64,000 nucleotides of DNA from Actinacidiphila oryziradicis (GTDB taxonomy: Bacteria; Actinomycetota; Actinomycetes; Streptomycetales; Streptomycetaceae), in the NCBI RefSeq assembly GCF_005047355.1, contig NZ_SUMC01000018.1, forward strand, positions 1-64,000, in the 5' to 3' direction. Position numbers and translations under genes: made by a program. The notes beneath the pieces are model-generated. The model was given only the letters and a program-made list of their open reading frames with translations. It searched no databases and had not been told where the DNA came from. Positions 17,918-27,974 of this stretch are shown here, piece after piece; position 1 is the first letter of the stretch, and every line of letters starts with the position of its first letter.

Positions 17918-19471
17918 ATGAACAGTCTCGACTGGACCGTGCTCATCGGCTACTTCGGCGTGATGGTCGCCATTGGCCTCTGGTCCCACAAACGCGTCGA
18001 CAACGTCAGCGACTTCTTCACCGCCGGCGGCAAGATGCCCTGGTGGCTGTCCGGCATCTCCCACCACATGTCCGGCTACAGCGCCGTCATGTTCACCGGC
18101 TACGCCGGTATCGCGTACAAATACGGCGTCACCTCCTACGTCACCTGGTCGTTCCCGATCGCGATCGGCATCGCCATCGGCTCCGGCCTCTTCGCCCCGC
18201 GGCTGAACCGGCTGCGGTCGCGGCTGCACGTCGCCTCACCCCTGGAATACCTCAAGACCCGTTACAACGTGCCGACACAGCAGGCGCTGGCGGCCTCCGG
18301 CATACTGCTGAAGATCGTGGACGTCGGCGCCAAATGGGCGGCGATCGCCACCTTGTTGTCGGTCTTCACCGGCGTCTCCCTCAACCAGGGCATCCTCATC
18401 ACCGGTGCGATCACCGCCATCTATTGCACGGTGGGCGGCCTGTGGGCGGACGCGCTCACCGAACTCGGACAGTTCATCATCCAGCTGGCGGCCGGGGTGG
18501 CGATGCTCATCGCCGTACTGGGCAAGATCGGCGGCCTCAGCGGGCTGTGGACGGTGTGGGACAAACTGCCGCACGGGCACACGCACCCCACAGCCGGGCC
18601 GTACACCGTCACCTTCCTGCTGGCCTATCTGTTCATCAAGACCTTCGAGTACAACGGCGGCATGTGGAACCAGGCCCAGCGCTACATGGCCACGTCCGGC
18701 CCCCGAGAGGCGACCCGCTCGGCCCGGCTCTCCTCGGCCCTCTGGCTCGTCTGGCCGCTGGTGCTCTTCTTCCCCATGTGGGTCGCCCCGCTGCTCGTGC
18801 ACCCGCAGAAGCCGGACGCCTCCGACTCCTACGCCCTTCTTACGGAGCAGCTGCTGCCGCACGGTCTGCTGGGGCTGGTCGTTGTCGGCTTCTTCTCCCA
18901 CACGATGGCGATGTGTTCCTCGGACGCCAACGCCATCGCGGCGGTCTTCACCCGGGATGTCGCGCCGGTGGTCTCCAAGGCGGCGCGTGCGTGGACAGCG
19001 CGGGCCGGGCTCGTGGCGGCGCGGGTGGCTACGGTCTCCTTCCTGGCGCTGTCGATGGCGGTCGCGACGCAGGTCAACTCGCCGACGTTCAAGGACATCA
19101 TCACCATCGTCATCAAGTGGGTGGCCGGGCTCATGGGCCCGATCGCCATTCCCTTCATGCTCGGGCTGCTCAGGCCGTTCCGTAAGTCCGGCCCGACGGC
19201 CGCACTCGTCAGCTGGGCACTGGGCCTGTTCGCCTTCTGGCTGACCAACTACGGCCTGGACGGGGTCTCGCTGCAGATCCAGATCGTCACGCCGCTGGCC
19301 ACCTCCCTCGTGCTGTACATCCTTATCGGCTTCATCAAGCCCGAGGACACACCTGAGCGCGATGCCGTTCTGGCGGTCATCAACTCCGACGGTGATGATT
19401 CCGCAGCGGTCTCCGTCCCGGCGCAGACGGACACCGGCGAGACCGTTGCCCATCCGGCGGCGAAGGACTGA
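17918..19471 (+). CDS. Sodium/solute symporter (SSS family)
   Basis: 517 residues with about 13 hydrophobic segments. The SSS signature region is DFFTAGGKMPWWLSGISHHM followed by SGYSAVMFTGYAGIAYKYG. It should import an organic solute with Na+ across the plasma membrane; the substrate is not readable from sequence. ATG 17918 has CTGGAGGGG directly before it, and the 41 upstream codons of the longer frame are Pro/Arg-rich non-membrane sequence. The C-terminal tail of about 40 residues is acidic. It is monocistronic, between the MITE copy and a strong terminator. Confidence 0.92.
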   Translation: MNSLDWTVLIGYFGVMVAIGLWSHKRVDNVSDFFTAGGKMPWWLSGISHHMSGYSAVMFTGYAGIAYKYGVTSYVTWSFPIAIGIAIGSGLFAPRLNRLRSRLHVASPLEYLKTRYNVPTQQALAASGILLKIVDVGAKWAAIATLLSVFTGVSLNQGILITGAITAIYCTVGGLWADALTELGQFIIQLAAGVAMLIAVLGKIGGLSGLWTVWDKLPHGHTHPTAGPYTVTFLLAYLFIKTFEYNGGMWNQAQRYMATSGPREATRSARLSSALWLVWPLVLFFPMWVAPLLVHPQKPDASDSYALLTEQLLPHGLLGLVVVGFFSHTMAMCSSDANAIAAVFTRDVAPVVSKAARAWTARAGLVAARVATVSFLALSMAVATQVNSPTFKDIITIVIKWVAGLMGPIAIPFMLGLLRPFRKSGPTAALVSWALGLFAFWLTNYGLDGVSLQIQIVTPLATSLVLYILIGFIKPEDTPERDAVLAVINSDGDDSAAVSVPAQTDTGETVAHPAAKD

Positions 19472-19500
19472 CCTGCGGCGGGGAGCGCAGGACAGGCGAC

Positions 19501-19532
19501 GGCCACCCACCGGTGCGAACCGGTGGGTGGCC
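19501..19532. terminator. Bidirectional terminator hairpin
   Basis: A perfect 14-bp stem GGCCACCCACCGGT / ACCGGTGGGTGGCC with a GCGA loop. It lies between the convergent symporter and secreted-protein genes. Confidence 0.88.
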
Positions 19533-19548
19533 GTGGTGCGAAGACGCC

Positions 19549-20415
19549 TCAGCTCTTGGTGAGACGCCAGGTCTTGCTGTCGATCAGGATGCAGATGCTG
19601 GGCGACATGACGATGGTCCGCAGGACCCCGGTGCGGGTGTCGTAGTCGATGCCCTCGACCTCGAAGGTGCCCGTACAACCGCTGGTCAGCGGGAGTTGAC
19701 GCAGGGAGGTGACATGCCCGGTGACGGTCTGGCCGGACAGGGAGGCGGACAGGTCGATCTGCAGGAGCGGCTTGGTGATGCCGAAGAGCGTGCCGTCGGG
19801 ATCGTCGGAGTCGCACAGCAGGGTGGTCGCGGAGGAAAAGTCGCAGCCCTGGACGTCCCGTACGGCGTGGTCGAGGTTGATGGTCGCGGCGAGCGGGAGG
19901 TTGGCGGAGGGGGAGGTGCTCGCGTTCTCGCCCGGCGTGGGGTAGACGAGGAGACGGGTCATCGTGCCGTACTCACCGGAGACCATCCACTGCCCGTCCG
20001 GCGAGATCGCGGCGAAGGAGTTGTTGAGGGCTTCCCCGGTCGCCAGGGTGTGGGTGTATTCGGAGTAGGTGCCGTCCGGGGCCTGGACCCGGAACATCTT
20101 CGCGGTGCCGGAGTCCTCCTGGTAGGGCTCGATGTAGTAGCCCTTCGCGGAGGCGTCCGGGTCGCCCACATGGTTCCATCCCTCGGCGCTGACGCCGGCG
20201 GGGATGGTGCCGATGCCGGTGTACCGGTTCGCGCTGCCCGTCGGTAGGTAGATGGACGCGAGCCCCTGGCTCTCGGTCAGCGGGTCGGCCCGGTCCGAGC
20301 CGACCGTTGTCCAGGTGTCCGCCGCGGAGGCCGGTGCGCCGGCTGCCAGGACCATGGTCAGTGTGGTGAGGACGCCGAGCGCCATCCCGCGTTGCAGTAA
20401 CCGCCTTATTCGCAT
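19549..20415 (-). CDS. Secreted protein of unknown function, possible beta-propeller
   Basis: 288 residues with a Sec signal peptide (MRIRRLLQRG, then ALGVLTTLTMVLAAGAPASA, cut near AS-A/AD). The mature protein has repeated strand-rich blocks around Asp/Gly turns: AAISPDGQWMVSGEYGTMTR, CDFSSATTLLCDSDDPDGTL and VEGIDYDTRTGVL. These recall WD/YVTN-type propellers or arylesterase-like secreted proteins. Two Cys pairs may form disulfides. I do not recognise a catalytic motif. It is separated from its neighbours by a terminator and a decayed region, so there is no operon context. Confidence 0.75.
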   Translation of the reverse strand: MRIRRLLQRGMALGVLTTLTMVLAAGAPASAADTWTTVGSDRADPLTESQGLASIYLPTGSANRYTGIGTIPAGVSAEGWNHVGDPDASAKGYYIEPYQEDSGTAKMFRVQAPDGTYSEYTHTLATGEALNNSFAAISPDGQWMVSGEYGTMTRLLVYPTPGENASTSPSANLPLAATINLDHAVRDVQGCDFSSATTLLCDSDDPDGTLFGITKPLLQIDLSASLSGQTVTGHVTSLRQLPLTSGCTGTFEVEGIDYDTRTGVLRTIVMSPSICILIDSKTWRLTKS

Positions 20416-20517
20416 GGGCGACTTCTATCGCACGGGCCCCACCATGAACAGTCATGTACCGGTCAGGCTGATGACGGGAGCCGGAATTAGCGGTCACCGG
20501 AGCATACGCGCCGCGCA

Positions 20518-20594
20518 GGGCCGGTGCCCGGGTCGTTTCCATGGCGAAGTCGACCGCCGTCGCTGTCGCCGGAGTGGTCGACGGCCAGTAGGCC
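20518..20594 (-). pseudogene. Decayed partial duplicate of the ADP-ribosylglycohydrolase gene
   Basis: 20519-20555 matches 21019-21056 (TTTCCATGGCGAAGTCG core), and 20559-20594 matches 21170-21209 (CTGTCGCCGGAGTGGT, then GACGGCCAG). About 110 bases between these blocks are missing, which breaks the frame. On the minus strand LAVDHSGDSD is still readable, as is FAMETTRAPALRG in another frame, against LAVNHSGDSD and FAMEMTQAPALHG in the intact gene. Confidence 0.65.
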
Positions 20595-20963
20595 GGGCGG
20601 GGGCCGGCGTCACCGTACGCGAACAGCGCCGCCGGATCATGACGCGCACCTTCCGGGTCGTCCGCAGCGACCGCGAACGGCCCATCGAAGTGTCGGTCAT
20701 GGCCAAGGCTGGACATCTGTACGAGCTGCAGTACGAATTCTCATAGCGCTTGGAACGTGATCGCGATCCGGTGGACACCCCGTGCCGAAAATTGACAGGA
20801 TCTGTTGGTTACGTGGGGTGCTGGCTCGGCTTCCCACCGAAGTCAGATGGATGTCGAGGTCCTGGTGACGACCGCCGGAGTGGAGCCGCATACGGTCGAG
20901 CTCTGCGGGAGGACCGGCGCCAAGGTGATCATCGCCTGAGGGTTTGCCGCGGGCCGTACGGCT
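20595..20963. other. Gap with two very short frames, probably remnants
   Basis: A 35-codon plus-strand frame at 20639-20746 (MTRTFRVVRSDRERPIEVSV, then MAKAGHLYELQYEFS) and a 30-codon frame at 20847-20939 (MDVEVLVTTAGVEPHTVELC, then GRTGAKVIIA) look protein-like in composition. Both lack clear ribosome-binding sites and relatives that I know. Next to the decayed glycohydrolase copy they are best read as gene fragments. Confidence 0.3.
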
Positions 20964-22067
20964 CTATGCGTTCGGGTACCGTTCCAGCCACGCCGATGAG
21001 GCGCCGGCCGGGCCGTGCAGGGCCGGGGCCTGGGTCATTTCCATGGCGAAGTCGTCCGCGATCTGCAGGATCGTGCCGCGTCCCTCCAGCTCGGCGACCC
21101 ACGCCGGGGGCAGCGCGGTTTCGCCGTGCTGGACGCCGAGGAGGTTGCCGCAGACCGAGCCCGTCGAATCACTGTCGCCGGAGTGGTTGACGGCCAGCAG
21201 CAGGCCGTGGCGGACGTCTTCGGCGACGAGGGCGCAGTAGACGGCGATGGCGAGGGCTTCGTCGGCGGTCCAGCCTTCGCCGAGGGCCTCGACACGGTTC
21301 GCTGTGGGGAGCCCCTGGCGTACGGCGCCGAGGGCGCGGCGGAGGGCGTCGGTGGTCTCCTCGTGGCCGGGGCGGGAGCCGAGGACGGCGAGGGATTGCT
21401 GGACAGCGTGGTCGAGGGCTTCGCCGCGGGCCAGGGCGTGGATGATGACGGCGAAGGCGCCGGCGGCGAGCATGCCGGTGGCGTGGCCATGGGTCTGGGC
21501 GGCGCACTCGATGGCGAGCTGGAAGACGAGCTGGGGCTCCCAGCCGACGAGGAGGCCGAAGGGGGCGGAGCGCATGACGGTGCCGCAGCCCTTGGAATTG
21601 GGGTTCTTGGGCTGGTCCACGGTGCCCATGCGGTCGTCGCCGAGGCCGGCGAGGCAGGCGCGGCCGGGGGCCCGGCGTGAGTAGAGCCATTCTTCGCGGG
21701 CGAGCCAGCCGGTGTCCTTGCGGCGTTCGTCGGGGCCCCAGTCGCTCTGGGTGGCGGCCCAGCGGAGGTAGGCGCGGTGGACGTCGGTGGGCGGGTGCCA
21801 GGCGCCGGAGTCGCGGCGGACCTGGGCGCGGATGAGGCCCTCGGCGGTGAAGAGGGTCATCTGGGTGTCGTCGGTGATGGCGCCGCGGCGGCCGAAGGCG
21901 GGCACGTAGTCGGTGACGCCCTCGGCGCCGTATGCCTGGCGGATGGCTTCGAGCGAGTCGAACTCGATGCCGGCGCCGAGCGCGTCACCGACGGCGCCGC
22001 CGAGCAGACAGCCTCGTACCCGGCTGCGGAAGTCCTGTTGCTGAGCCCGTCCCCACACTGCGGTCAT
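20964..22067 (-). CDS. ADP-ribosylglycohydrolase family protein
   Basis: 367 residues of the DraG/ADP-ribosylhydrolase fold. Both di-metal motifs are present: ITDDTQMTLFTAEG near the N-terminus and NHSGDSDSTGSVCGNLLG near the C-terminus, along with GCLLGGAVGDALGAGIEFDS. It should remove ADP-ribose from a protein or small molecule using Mg2+ or Mn2+; the substrate is unknown. ATG 22067 is chosen because GAGGAGG lies 8 bases upstream, whereas the longer frame at 22088 would include that site as coding. A damaged duplicate of its 3' part lies about 400 bases downstream. Confidence 0.92.
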   Translation of the reverse strand: MTAVWGRAQQQDFRSRVRGCLLGGAVGDALGAGIEFDSLEAIRQAYGAEGVTDYVPAFGRRGAITDDTQMTLFTAEGLIRAQVRRDSGAWHPPTDVHRAYLRWAATQSDWGPDERRKDTGWLAREEWLYSRRAPGRACLAGLGDDRMGTVDQPKNPNSKGCGTVMRSAPFGLLVGWEPQLVFQLAIECAAQTHGHATGMLAAGAFAVIIHALARGEALDHAVQQSLAVLGSRPGHEETTDALRRALGAVRQGLPTANRVEALGEGWTADEALAIAVYCALVAEDVRHGLLLAVNHSGDSDSTGSVCGNLLGVQHGETALPPAWVAELEGRGTILQIADDFAMEMTQAPALHGPAGASSAWLERYPNA

Positions 22068-22167
22068 GGTGGCGACCTCCTCGGACATGCCAGTACTTCC
22101 CCCGTCAGACGCAGCACTTTAATTGACTGCGTTCGGCCATAGGCGAGCAAAAGGTGAAAGTTCGCTG

Positions 22168-24741
22168 CTACGCGTCGAGGACTGGTAGCAGCTCCGGGAG
22201 GTGCCCGTCCGAGGCCAGCCCCGCCGCCTGGCGCTCCGCCGACACCTCACCGTAGGTCGTGCCGCGCTGCCGGGCCGGGCGGCCGGCGAGGTCGGCGATG
22301 GCGACGAGGTCCTGGATGGAGCGGTACGAACCGTAGCTCGACCCCGCCATACGGGAGATGGTCTCCTCCATCAGCGTCCCGCCCAGGTCGTTGGCGCCGG
22401 AGCGGAGCATCTCGGCGGCGCCCTCGGTGCCCAGCTTGACCCAGCTCGTCTGGATGTTGGGGATGTGGGTGTGCAGAAGCAGTCGGGCCATGGCCGTCAC
22501 TGCGCGGTTGTCGCGGGCGGTCGGGCCGGGGCGGGCGATGCCGGCGAGGTAGACCGGCGCGTTGGTGTGGATGAAGGGGAGCGTCACGAATTCGGTGAAA
22601 CCGCCGGTCTCCTGTTGGATCTCGGCGAGGAGCCGCAGATGGCCGAGCCAGTGGTGGGGCTGGTCGACATGGCCGTACATCATCGTGGAGGAGGAGCGGA
22701 TGCCGAGTTCATGGGCGGTCTTGATGACTTCCACCCAGGTCGCGGTCGGCAGCTTGCCCTTGGTCAGGATCCACCGCACCTCGTCGTCCAGGATCTCGGC
22801 GGCCGTGCCGGGCATGGAGTCGAGACCGGCCTCCTTGGCTGCCGCCAGCCATTCGCGGATCGACATGCCGGTGCGGGTGGCGCCGTTGACGACCTCCATC
22901 GGCGAGAAGGCGTGCACATGCATGCCCGGGACCCGCTCCTTCACCGCCCGCGCGATGTCGAAGTACGCCGTGCCGGGCAGGTCCGGGTGGATGCCGCCCT
23001 GCATGCACACCTCGGTCGCGCCGACCTCCCACGCCTGCTCGGCCCGGTCGGCGACCTGAGAAAGGGAGAGCGTGTAGGCGTCGGCGTCGGTGCGGCGCTG
23101 GGCGAAGGCACAGAAGCGGCAGCCGGTGTAGCAGACATTGGTGAAGTTGATATTCCGCGTGACGATGTACGTGACGTCGTCCCCGACGGCGTCCCGGCGT
23201 ACGTCGTCCGCGATACGGCACAGCGCGTCCAGCGCCGCGCCGTCGGCGTGCAGGAGCGCCAGCGCCTCTGCGTCGGTGAGCTTCGTCGGGTCGTCGGCGG
23301 CCGTGACCAGGGCGGTACGGACGTCGGCTTCGATCCGGTCGGGGACCATGCCGGGGGCGGCCTGCTCCCGCAGTGCCTCCCAGTCGCCGTAGACGTCGTC
23401 GAAGTCGTCGCGGCGGTCGGTGGTACGGCCGGTGGTGTCGATCGTACGGTGCAGATCGGTACGGCCGGTGGCGGAGAAACCTTCCTCCGGCTCCTGCCAG
23501 GGCAGGCCCTCCGGCTTGGCGGCCTCGTCGGCGAGCGCGCTGTCGGCGTCGGCCAGCGCCCGTACGTGCGGCACCAGGCGGGGGTCGAGCCAGGGCTCGC
23601 CGCGCTGGATGAACTCCGGGTAGATGGTGAGCCGTTCGCGGAGCGCGAAGCCGGACTTCGCCGTCTGCGCGGCGAGTTCGTCGATGTGCGGCCACGGGCG
23701 CTCGGGGTTGACGTGATCCGGGGTGAGCGGGGAGACGCCGCCCCAGTCGTCGATGCCGGCCTCGATGAAACGCGCGTACTCGCCGTCCACGAGGTTGGGC
23801 GGCGCCTGGACCCGGGCCGACGGCCCCAGGATGAGGCGGGCGACGGCGATCGCGGCGGCCAGCTCGTCCAGTTCGGCGTCGGGCATCCCGCGCATCGCCG
23901 TGTCCGGCTTGGCACGGAAGTTCTGGACGATCACCTCCTGGATGCCGTGGTACTGGCGGGCGATCTTGCGGATCGCGAAGAGGGATTCGGCGCGCTCGTC
24001 ATAGCTCTCGCCGATGCCGATCAGGATCCCGGTGGTGAACGGGACGTTCGAGCGGCCCGCATCCTCCAGCACACGCAGCCGGACCGCCGGGTCCTTGTCC
24101 GGCGACCCGTAGTGCGGGCCGCCCGGCTCGGACCACAGGCGGGTCGCGGTGGTCTCCAGCATCATGCCCATCGAGGGGGCGACGGGCTTGAGGCGCTGCA
24201 GGTCCGTCCACGACAGCACCCCGGGGTTGAGGTGCGGGAGCAGGCCTGTCTCTTCGAGGACGCGGATCGCCATCGCACGTACGTAGGCGAGAGTGTCGTC
24301 GTAGCCCTCGGCCGCCAGCCACTCTTTGGCCTCCGGCCAGCGGTCCTCGGGGCGGTCGCCGAGCGTGAACAGGGCTTCCTTGCAGCCCATTTCCGCTCCG
24401 CGGCGCGCGATGTCCAGGACCTCGTCCGGGGACAGATACATGCCGTGGCCGGCGCTGCGGAGCTTGCCGGGGACCGTCACGAACGTGCAGTAATGGCACT
24501 TGTCCCGGCACAGCCGGGTAAGCGGGATGAAGACCTTCCGGCTGTACGTGATCACGCCGGGGCGGCCGGCGGAGGTCAGTCCCGCGTCCCGGATGCGGGC
24601 GGCAGTGGCGGTGAGGTCGGTGAGGTCGCTGCCTTTTGCTTGCAGCAGCACCGCGGCTTCGGCCGTGTCGAGTGCGACTCCGTCGCGGGCGCGCTTGAGC
24701 GCGCGGCGCATTCCGTTGGCTGTGGGCGGTGTCTGCGTCAT
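22168..24741 (-). CDS. fbiC: FO synthase FbiC (CofG-CofH fusion), F420 biosynthesis
   Basis: 857 residues with two radical-SAM domains. The N-terminal CofG half binds its 4Fe-4S cluster through C78-x3-C82-x2-C85 (LCRDKCHYC). The C-terminal CofH half uses C537-x3-C541-x2-C544 (VCYTGCRFC). The fusion makes 7,8-didemethyl-8-hydroxy-5-deazariboflavin (FO), the chromophore of coenzyme F420, from a pyrimidine dione and tyrosine. ATG 24741 begins at [15 protein letters not shown], the usual start of the family; GTG 24792 would add 17 poorly conserved residues, and neither has a clear ribosome-binding site. The same window encodes luciferase-like and deazaflavin reductase-type enzymes that may consume F420. 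Confidence 0.95.
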   Translation of the reverse strand: MTQTPPTANGMRRALKRARDGVALDTAEAAVLLQAKGSDLTDLTATAARIRDAGLTSAGRPGVITYSRKVFIPLTRLCRDKCHYCTFVTVPGKLRSAGHGMYLSPDEVLDIARRGAEMGCKEALFTLGDRPEDRWPEAKEWLAAEGYDDTLAYVRAMAIRVLEETGLLPHLNPGVLSWTDLQRLKPVAPSMGMMLETTATRLWSEPGGPHYGSPDKDPAVRLRVLEDAGRSNVPFTTGILIGIGESYDERAESLFAIRKIARQYHGIQEVIVQNFRAKPDTAMRGMPDAELDELAAAIAVARLILGPSARVQAPPNLVDGEYARFIEAGIDDWGGVSPLTPDHVNPERPWPHIDELAAQTAKSGFALRERLTIYPEFIQRGEPWLDPRLVPHVRALADADSALADEAAKPEGLPWQEPEEGFSATGRTDLHRTIDTTGRTTDRRDDFDDVYGDWEALREQAAPGMVPDRIEADVRTALVTAADDPTKLTDAEALALLHADGAALDALCRIADDVRRDAVGDDVTYIVTRNINFTNVCYTGCRFCAFAQRRTDADAYTLSLSQVADRAEQAWEVGATEVCMQGGIHPDLPGTAYFDIARAVKERVPGMHVHAFSPMEVVNGATRTGMSIREWLAAAKEAGLDSMPGTAAEILDDEVRWILTKGKLPTATWVEVIKTAHELGIRSSSTMMYGHVDQPHHWLGHLRLLAEIQQETGGFTEFVTLPFIHTNAPVYLAGIARPGPTARDNRAVTAMARLLLHTHIPNIQTSWVKLGTEGAAEMLRSGANDLGGTLMEETISRMAGSSYGSYRSIQDLVAIADLAGRPARQRGTTYGEVSAERQAAGLASDGHLPELLPVLDA

Positions 24742-24792
24742 GCCCAGAGCATAGGTCGGGGGTCGCTCTACGGTGGTTGTTGACTGCGTCAC

Positions 24793-25448
24793 GGTGCGCC
24801 TGCAGCACTAGCTCTGCTGGGGTTGCCGATCCGTTTTGGCGCCCTGCGCCGTTGCGCGGGGCGCGCTTGTTCGGTGGTTGGGTCGGTGTCGCCTCCGGGG
24901 TGACTCTCCCCCAACCTTCGGCCGGGAGGTGCCCCCACGACAGTGTCGCCAGCACCCCCCGCACCATGCGCCATCGCCACCGGCATACGGCGACGAAGTC
25001 TGCGGGGACACCCCTGCACCGCCCCCTCCGGCCGTCACGGCGCCTCACGGTGGGTTGTGTCCCGCGGTCACCCCGGGGGTTGCCCGGCGCGCGGTGCCTT
25101 TGGTCTTACGGTCTCCGCCCTGAGCGGCCGTCACGCGCCCATGCGGCCGGGCGGGGACGCGCCGGGGTGTCCCCGCAGGGGACGAGCACATGCACCCCGG
25201 GTGCGTTTCCTGCGGACCCGCACGTGCGAGCCCCGAGGAGATCACCCCACAGCGGCCCCGACCCCGCGACGGACATGGCGCGCCGGCACGCACGACCACC
25301 CAGCCCGTCCGGCGCTTGAGGACGGAGCGGCAACCATCGCAGAGGGGGCGGAACCCGCACGCCCGCAGCCGGGACAACCTGCCGCGCCGGTCCGGCCGGA
25401 CAAACCGCACCGGGGGTACCCGGTACCGTTGCGGCCGGGCCGGCGAGG
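24793..25448. other. 656-bp gap: repeats only, no gene seen
   Basis: Two intergenic repeat types occur: CTCCCCCAACCTTCGGCCGG with GAGGTGCCCCCA (about 24906-24938), and the CAGCCCGTCCGGCGCTTGAG type (about 25303-25322). The remainder is rich in short GTCCCCGC/GGGGAC palindromes. Cvn clusters usually continue here with a DUF742 gene and a GTPase gene after the roadblock gene. Neither can be found on either strand. Confidence 0.6.
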
Positions 25449-25865
25449 TTAACCCATTACGGGGGACTGCCTGAGCTCGACGACGAGCTGAGGGGTGAGC
25501 AGTTCGCCGGTACGGTCCGCGAGGACGGCCATTTCGTAGCCGACGAGACCGACATCGCACCCTTCGCCGGTGAGGACGCCGAGGCAGCTGCCGTCGCGGA
25601 TGCGGGTGACCATCATGAAGCCGCCGAGCATTTCGATCATGACGAGCTTCATGCCGCGGTAACCGTGGGTGCTGGCGGCGTTCTGGGCGAGAGCGGTGAT
25701 GCCCGAGACGACCGCGGACAGATGGTCGGCACGATCACGTCCGAGGCCGTCGGAGGCGGCCATGAGGAGACCGTCGGAGGAGACGGCGACGGCGTTGGTG
25801 ACGCCGTCGGTGGTGCGGACGAAATCGGAGATCAGCCAGCCGAAGTTCTGTACTGCGGTGGTCAC
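25449..25865 (-). CDS. Roadblock/LC7 protein (CvnB-like)
   Basis: 138 residues of the roadblock/LC7 fold: FGWLISDFVRTTDGVTNAVA, VSSDGLLMAASDGLGR and LVMIEMLGGFMMVTRI. In Streptomyces conservons this protein binds a small GTPase and the CvnA kinase at the membrane. Here it follows the kinase gene by 12 bases, the usual cvnA-cvnB order. The DUF742 (CvnC) and GTPase (CvnD) genes that normally follow are absent, so it may serve another conservon in trans. Confidence 0.92.
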   Translation of the reverse strand: MTTAVQNFGWLISDFVRTTDGVTNAVAVSSDGLLMAASDGLGRDRADHLSAVVSGITALAQNAASTHGYRGMKLVMIEMLGGFMMVTRIRDGSCLGVLTGEGCDVGLVGYEMAVLADRTGELLTPQLVVELRQSPVMG

Positions 25866-25877
25866 GTGGGTGCGTCC

Positions 25878-27905
25878 CTATCTGGATTCGCCACGGGCCA
25901 CGCCCGCGCGGAAGCCGTTGAGCATGGAGGAGACCTGTTGCGGAGTGCGCGGCTTGGCGGCCGCCGCCGCAGCGGCGGCGAAGGAGGGTTCGGCGGCGTC
26001 AGCGGTGAGGAGCCGGGCCGGGAGGGTGACGAGGGCGGAGACGCCGCCGCCGGGGGTGTCGGAGAGCAGTACCTCGACGCCGAGGCGGCCGGCGAGGCGG
26101 CCGACGACGTAGTGGCCGAGGAAACGGGTGGGTGCTACAAGAAACGCCTCCTCGCCGGCGAGCCGGGCGTTGGAGCGGGCGAGATCGGCGGGGTTCATGC
26201 CGACGCCGTGATCGATGACAGCAAGACAGTACTCGGCGCCGTCGCGCCAGCCGTGGATATCGACGGACTCGTCGGGCGGGCTGAAGGAGAGCGCGTTCTC
26301 GACGAGCTCGGCGAGGAGGTGCGAGAGTTCGGCGACGGCGTGGCCGCGCACCCGGCAGCCGTCGATGTCGGCGACGGCGACGCGGCGGTACTGCTCGACC
26401 TCGCCGAGGGCGGACTGGACGAGTTCGAGGCTGCTGGCGGTGCCGGTGCGCGGGCGCGGGGTGCGCTCGTCGACCAGCACGAGCAGGCTCTCGGCGTTGC
26501 GGCGCATACGGGTGGCGAGGTGGTCGAGCTCGAAGAGCTCGCCCAGCGCTTCGGGGTCGAGTTCCTTGTTCTCCAGGGTGGTGATGAGGCCGAGCTGACG
26601 GCGGATGAGGCCCTGGTTGCGGCGGCCGAGGTTGGCGAGGGACTCGGAGGTGTTGCGGCGTAGCACGGCCTGTTCGGTGGCGAGTCCGACGGCGGTGCGC
26701 TCGACGTTGCGCAGGGCGGCAACGACTTCAGTGATCTCCCGGGCACCCCGGCGCGGTGCGGCGCCGGGTTCGGGTGGCGTCGGGATCTCGCCGGACTGGA
26801 TTCGAACCACGGTGTCCGGGAGCCTGTTGCGGGCGATCTCGTCGGCTTCCTGGGCGAGCGCGTCGAGCGGGCGGGTGATGGAACGGGCGGCGAGCAGAGT
26901 GGCGGCGGCGACGAGTGCGGCGGCGAGGAAGGCGTAGACGTGGAAGAGGATGAGGCTGCGGGTGGCCTGGTCGCTGAGGGTCTGGGCGCGGGCGCTCACG
27001 TCGCCGGCGACCCCCAGCTGGACGCCGTACAGGTCGTTGTCGAGCGCGCCGGTCGCCAGCCACCAATTCGCCGGGTCGACGTTCAGCGCCGAGCCGTCTG
27101 CGCCGCCCTCGGCCTCGGTCTCGGCGGCGTCGACGCGCTTGGCGGAGGGGGTGCTGAAGGCCTTGTCGAGGGCGGTGCGCTCGGCGGCGGTGGCGGCCTT
27201 GCGGTAGCGGTCGATGGCGGCGACGCGGACAGCGCGGGCCTCGGTGAATTGGAGGAATTCGGAGCGCCGGAAGCTCCCGACGGCGAAGACGCCGTTGAGC
27301 AGGCTGCGTTCGAGGGCCGCGGACTCCTTGGCCTGGGCGAGTGCCTGGACGGCGGCGAGGCCGTCGCGCAGCTGGCGGTCACCGCGGGTGGTCGTGTCGG
27401 CGGCGGGGTCGGCGTTGATGAGGGCGGTGATCGCCGTCGTGTAGAAGCGCAGAGTTTTCGCGCGGTCGGCGATGTTGGAGTCGACGTCGGCGCGGGTGCC
27501 GGAGAGCAGGTTGAACTGCTGGAGTGTGCTCTGGACGACGGGCTCGTTGCGCAGCTGGCGGCGGAGAGCGTCCACGCGCTCACGGGCGCTGACCATTTGC
27601 GAACGGTAGCGTTCGTCGCCGCCCAGCAGGCCATTGGTCGTGCCGCGTTCGGCCTGCAGTTCATGGACCAGGCTCTGGATGTCCAGCGACACGCCGATCT
27701 CGGCGCGGGTCTGGCTGGCGTCGCGGTACAAGGCGACCTGGCTCTTCACGGCCAGGACGAAGATCACCAGAAGCAGGCATGTCGGCACGGCGAGGACGAC
27801 GGCCATCCGGCCCCGGATGGTACGCCAGCCGAATACCGTACGTACGTTCCTCACCGTGCGGCCCCGGACGAGGGACGATATCTGCGGCTTCCCCCACCTC
27901 GTCAT
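25878..27905 (-). CDS. Nitrate-sensing-type sensor histidine kinase (CvnA-like)
   Basis: 675 residues. A membrane helix near 35-52 (MAVVLAVPTCLLLVIFVLAV) precedes an extracellular NIT domain (about 55-300, LQAERGTTNGLLGG). A second helix near 310-335 leads into HAMP (ITRPLDALAQEADEIA) and a GHKL ATPase (about 430-620) with the N-box LAELVENALSFSPP and GVGMNP. The phosphoacceptor region is unusual, as in other CvnA proteins, so true kinase activity is uncertain. The C-terminal 60 residues are Ala-rich. It forms a two-gene operon with the roadblock protein. The signal is unknown. Confidence 0.9.
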   Translation of the reverse strand: MTRWGKPQISSLVRGRTVRNVRTVFGWRTIRGRMAVVLAVPTCLLLVIFVLAVKSQVALYRDASQTRAEIGVSLDIQSLVHELQAERGTTNGLLGGDERYRSQMVSARERVDALRRQLRNEPVVQSTLQQFNLLSGTRADVDSNIADRAKTLRFYTTAITALINADPAADTTTRGDRQLRDGLAAVQALAQAKESAALERSLLNGVFAVGSFRRSEFLQFTEARAVRVAAIDRYRKAATAAERTALDKAFSTPSAKRVDAAETEAEGGADGSALNVDPANWWLATGALDNDLYGVQLGVAGDVSARAQTLSDQATRSLILFHVYAFLAAALVAAATLLAARSITRPLDALAQEADEIARNRLPDTVVRIQSGEIPTPPEPGAAPRRGAREITEVVAALRNVERTAVGLATEQAVLRRNTSESLANLGRRNQGLIRRQLGLITTLENKELDPEALGELFELDHLATRMRRNAESLLVLVDERTPRPRTGTASSLELVQSALGEVEQYRRVAVADIDGCRVRGHAVAELSHLLAELVENALSFSPPDESVDIHGWRDGAEYCLAVIDHGVGMNPADLARSNARLAGEEAFLVAPTRFLGHYVVGRLAGRLGVEVLLSDTPGGGVSALVTLPARLLTADAAEPSFAAAAAAAAKPRTPQQVSSMLNGFRAGVARGESR

Positions 27906-27974
27906 GCGGCCCGAAGATAGCGGTTCTGCGGCGAAGTGTGGTTTCTGATCAATAAAGGTTCGGTTGCGACCTCA

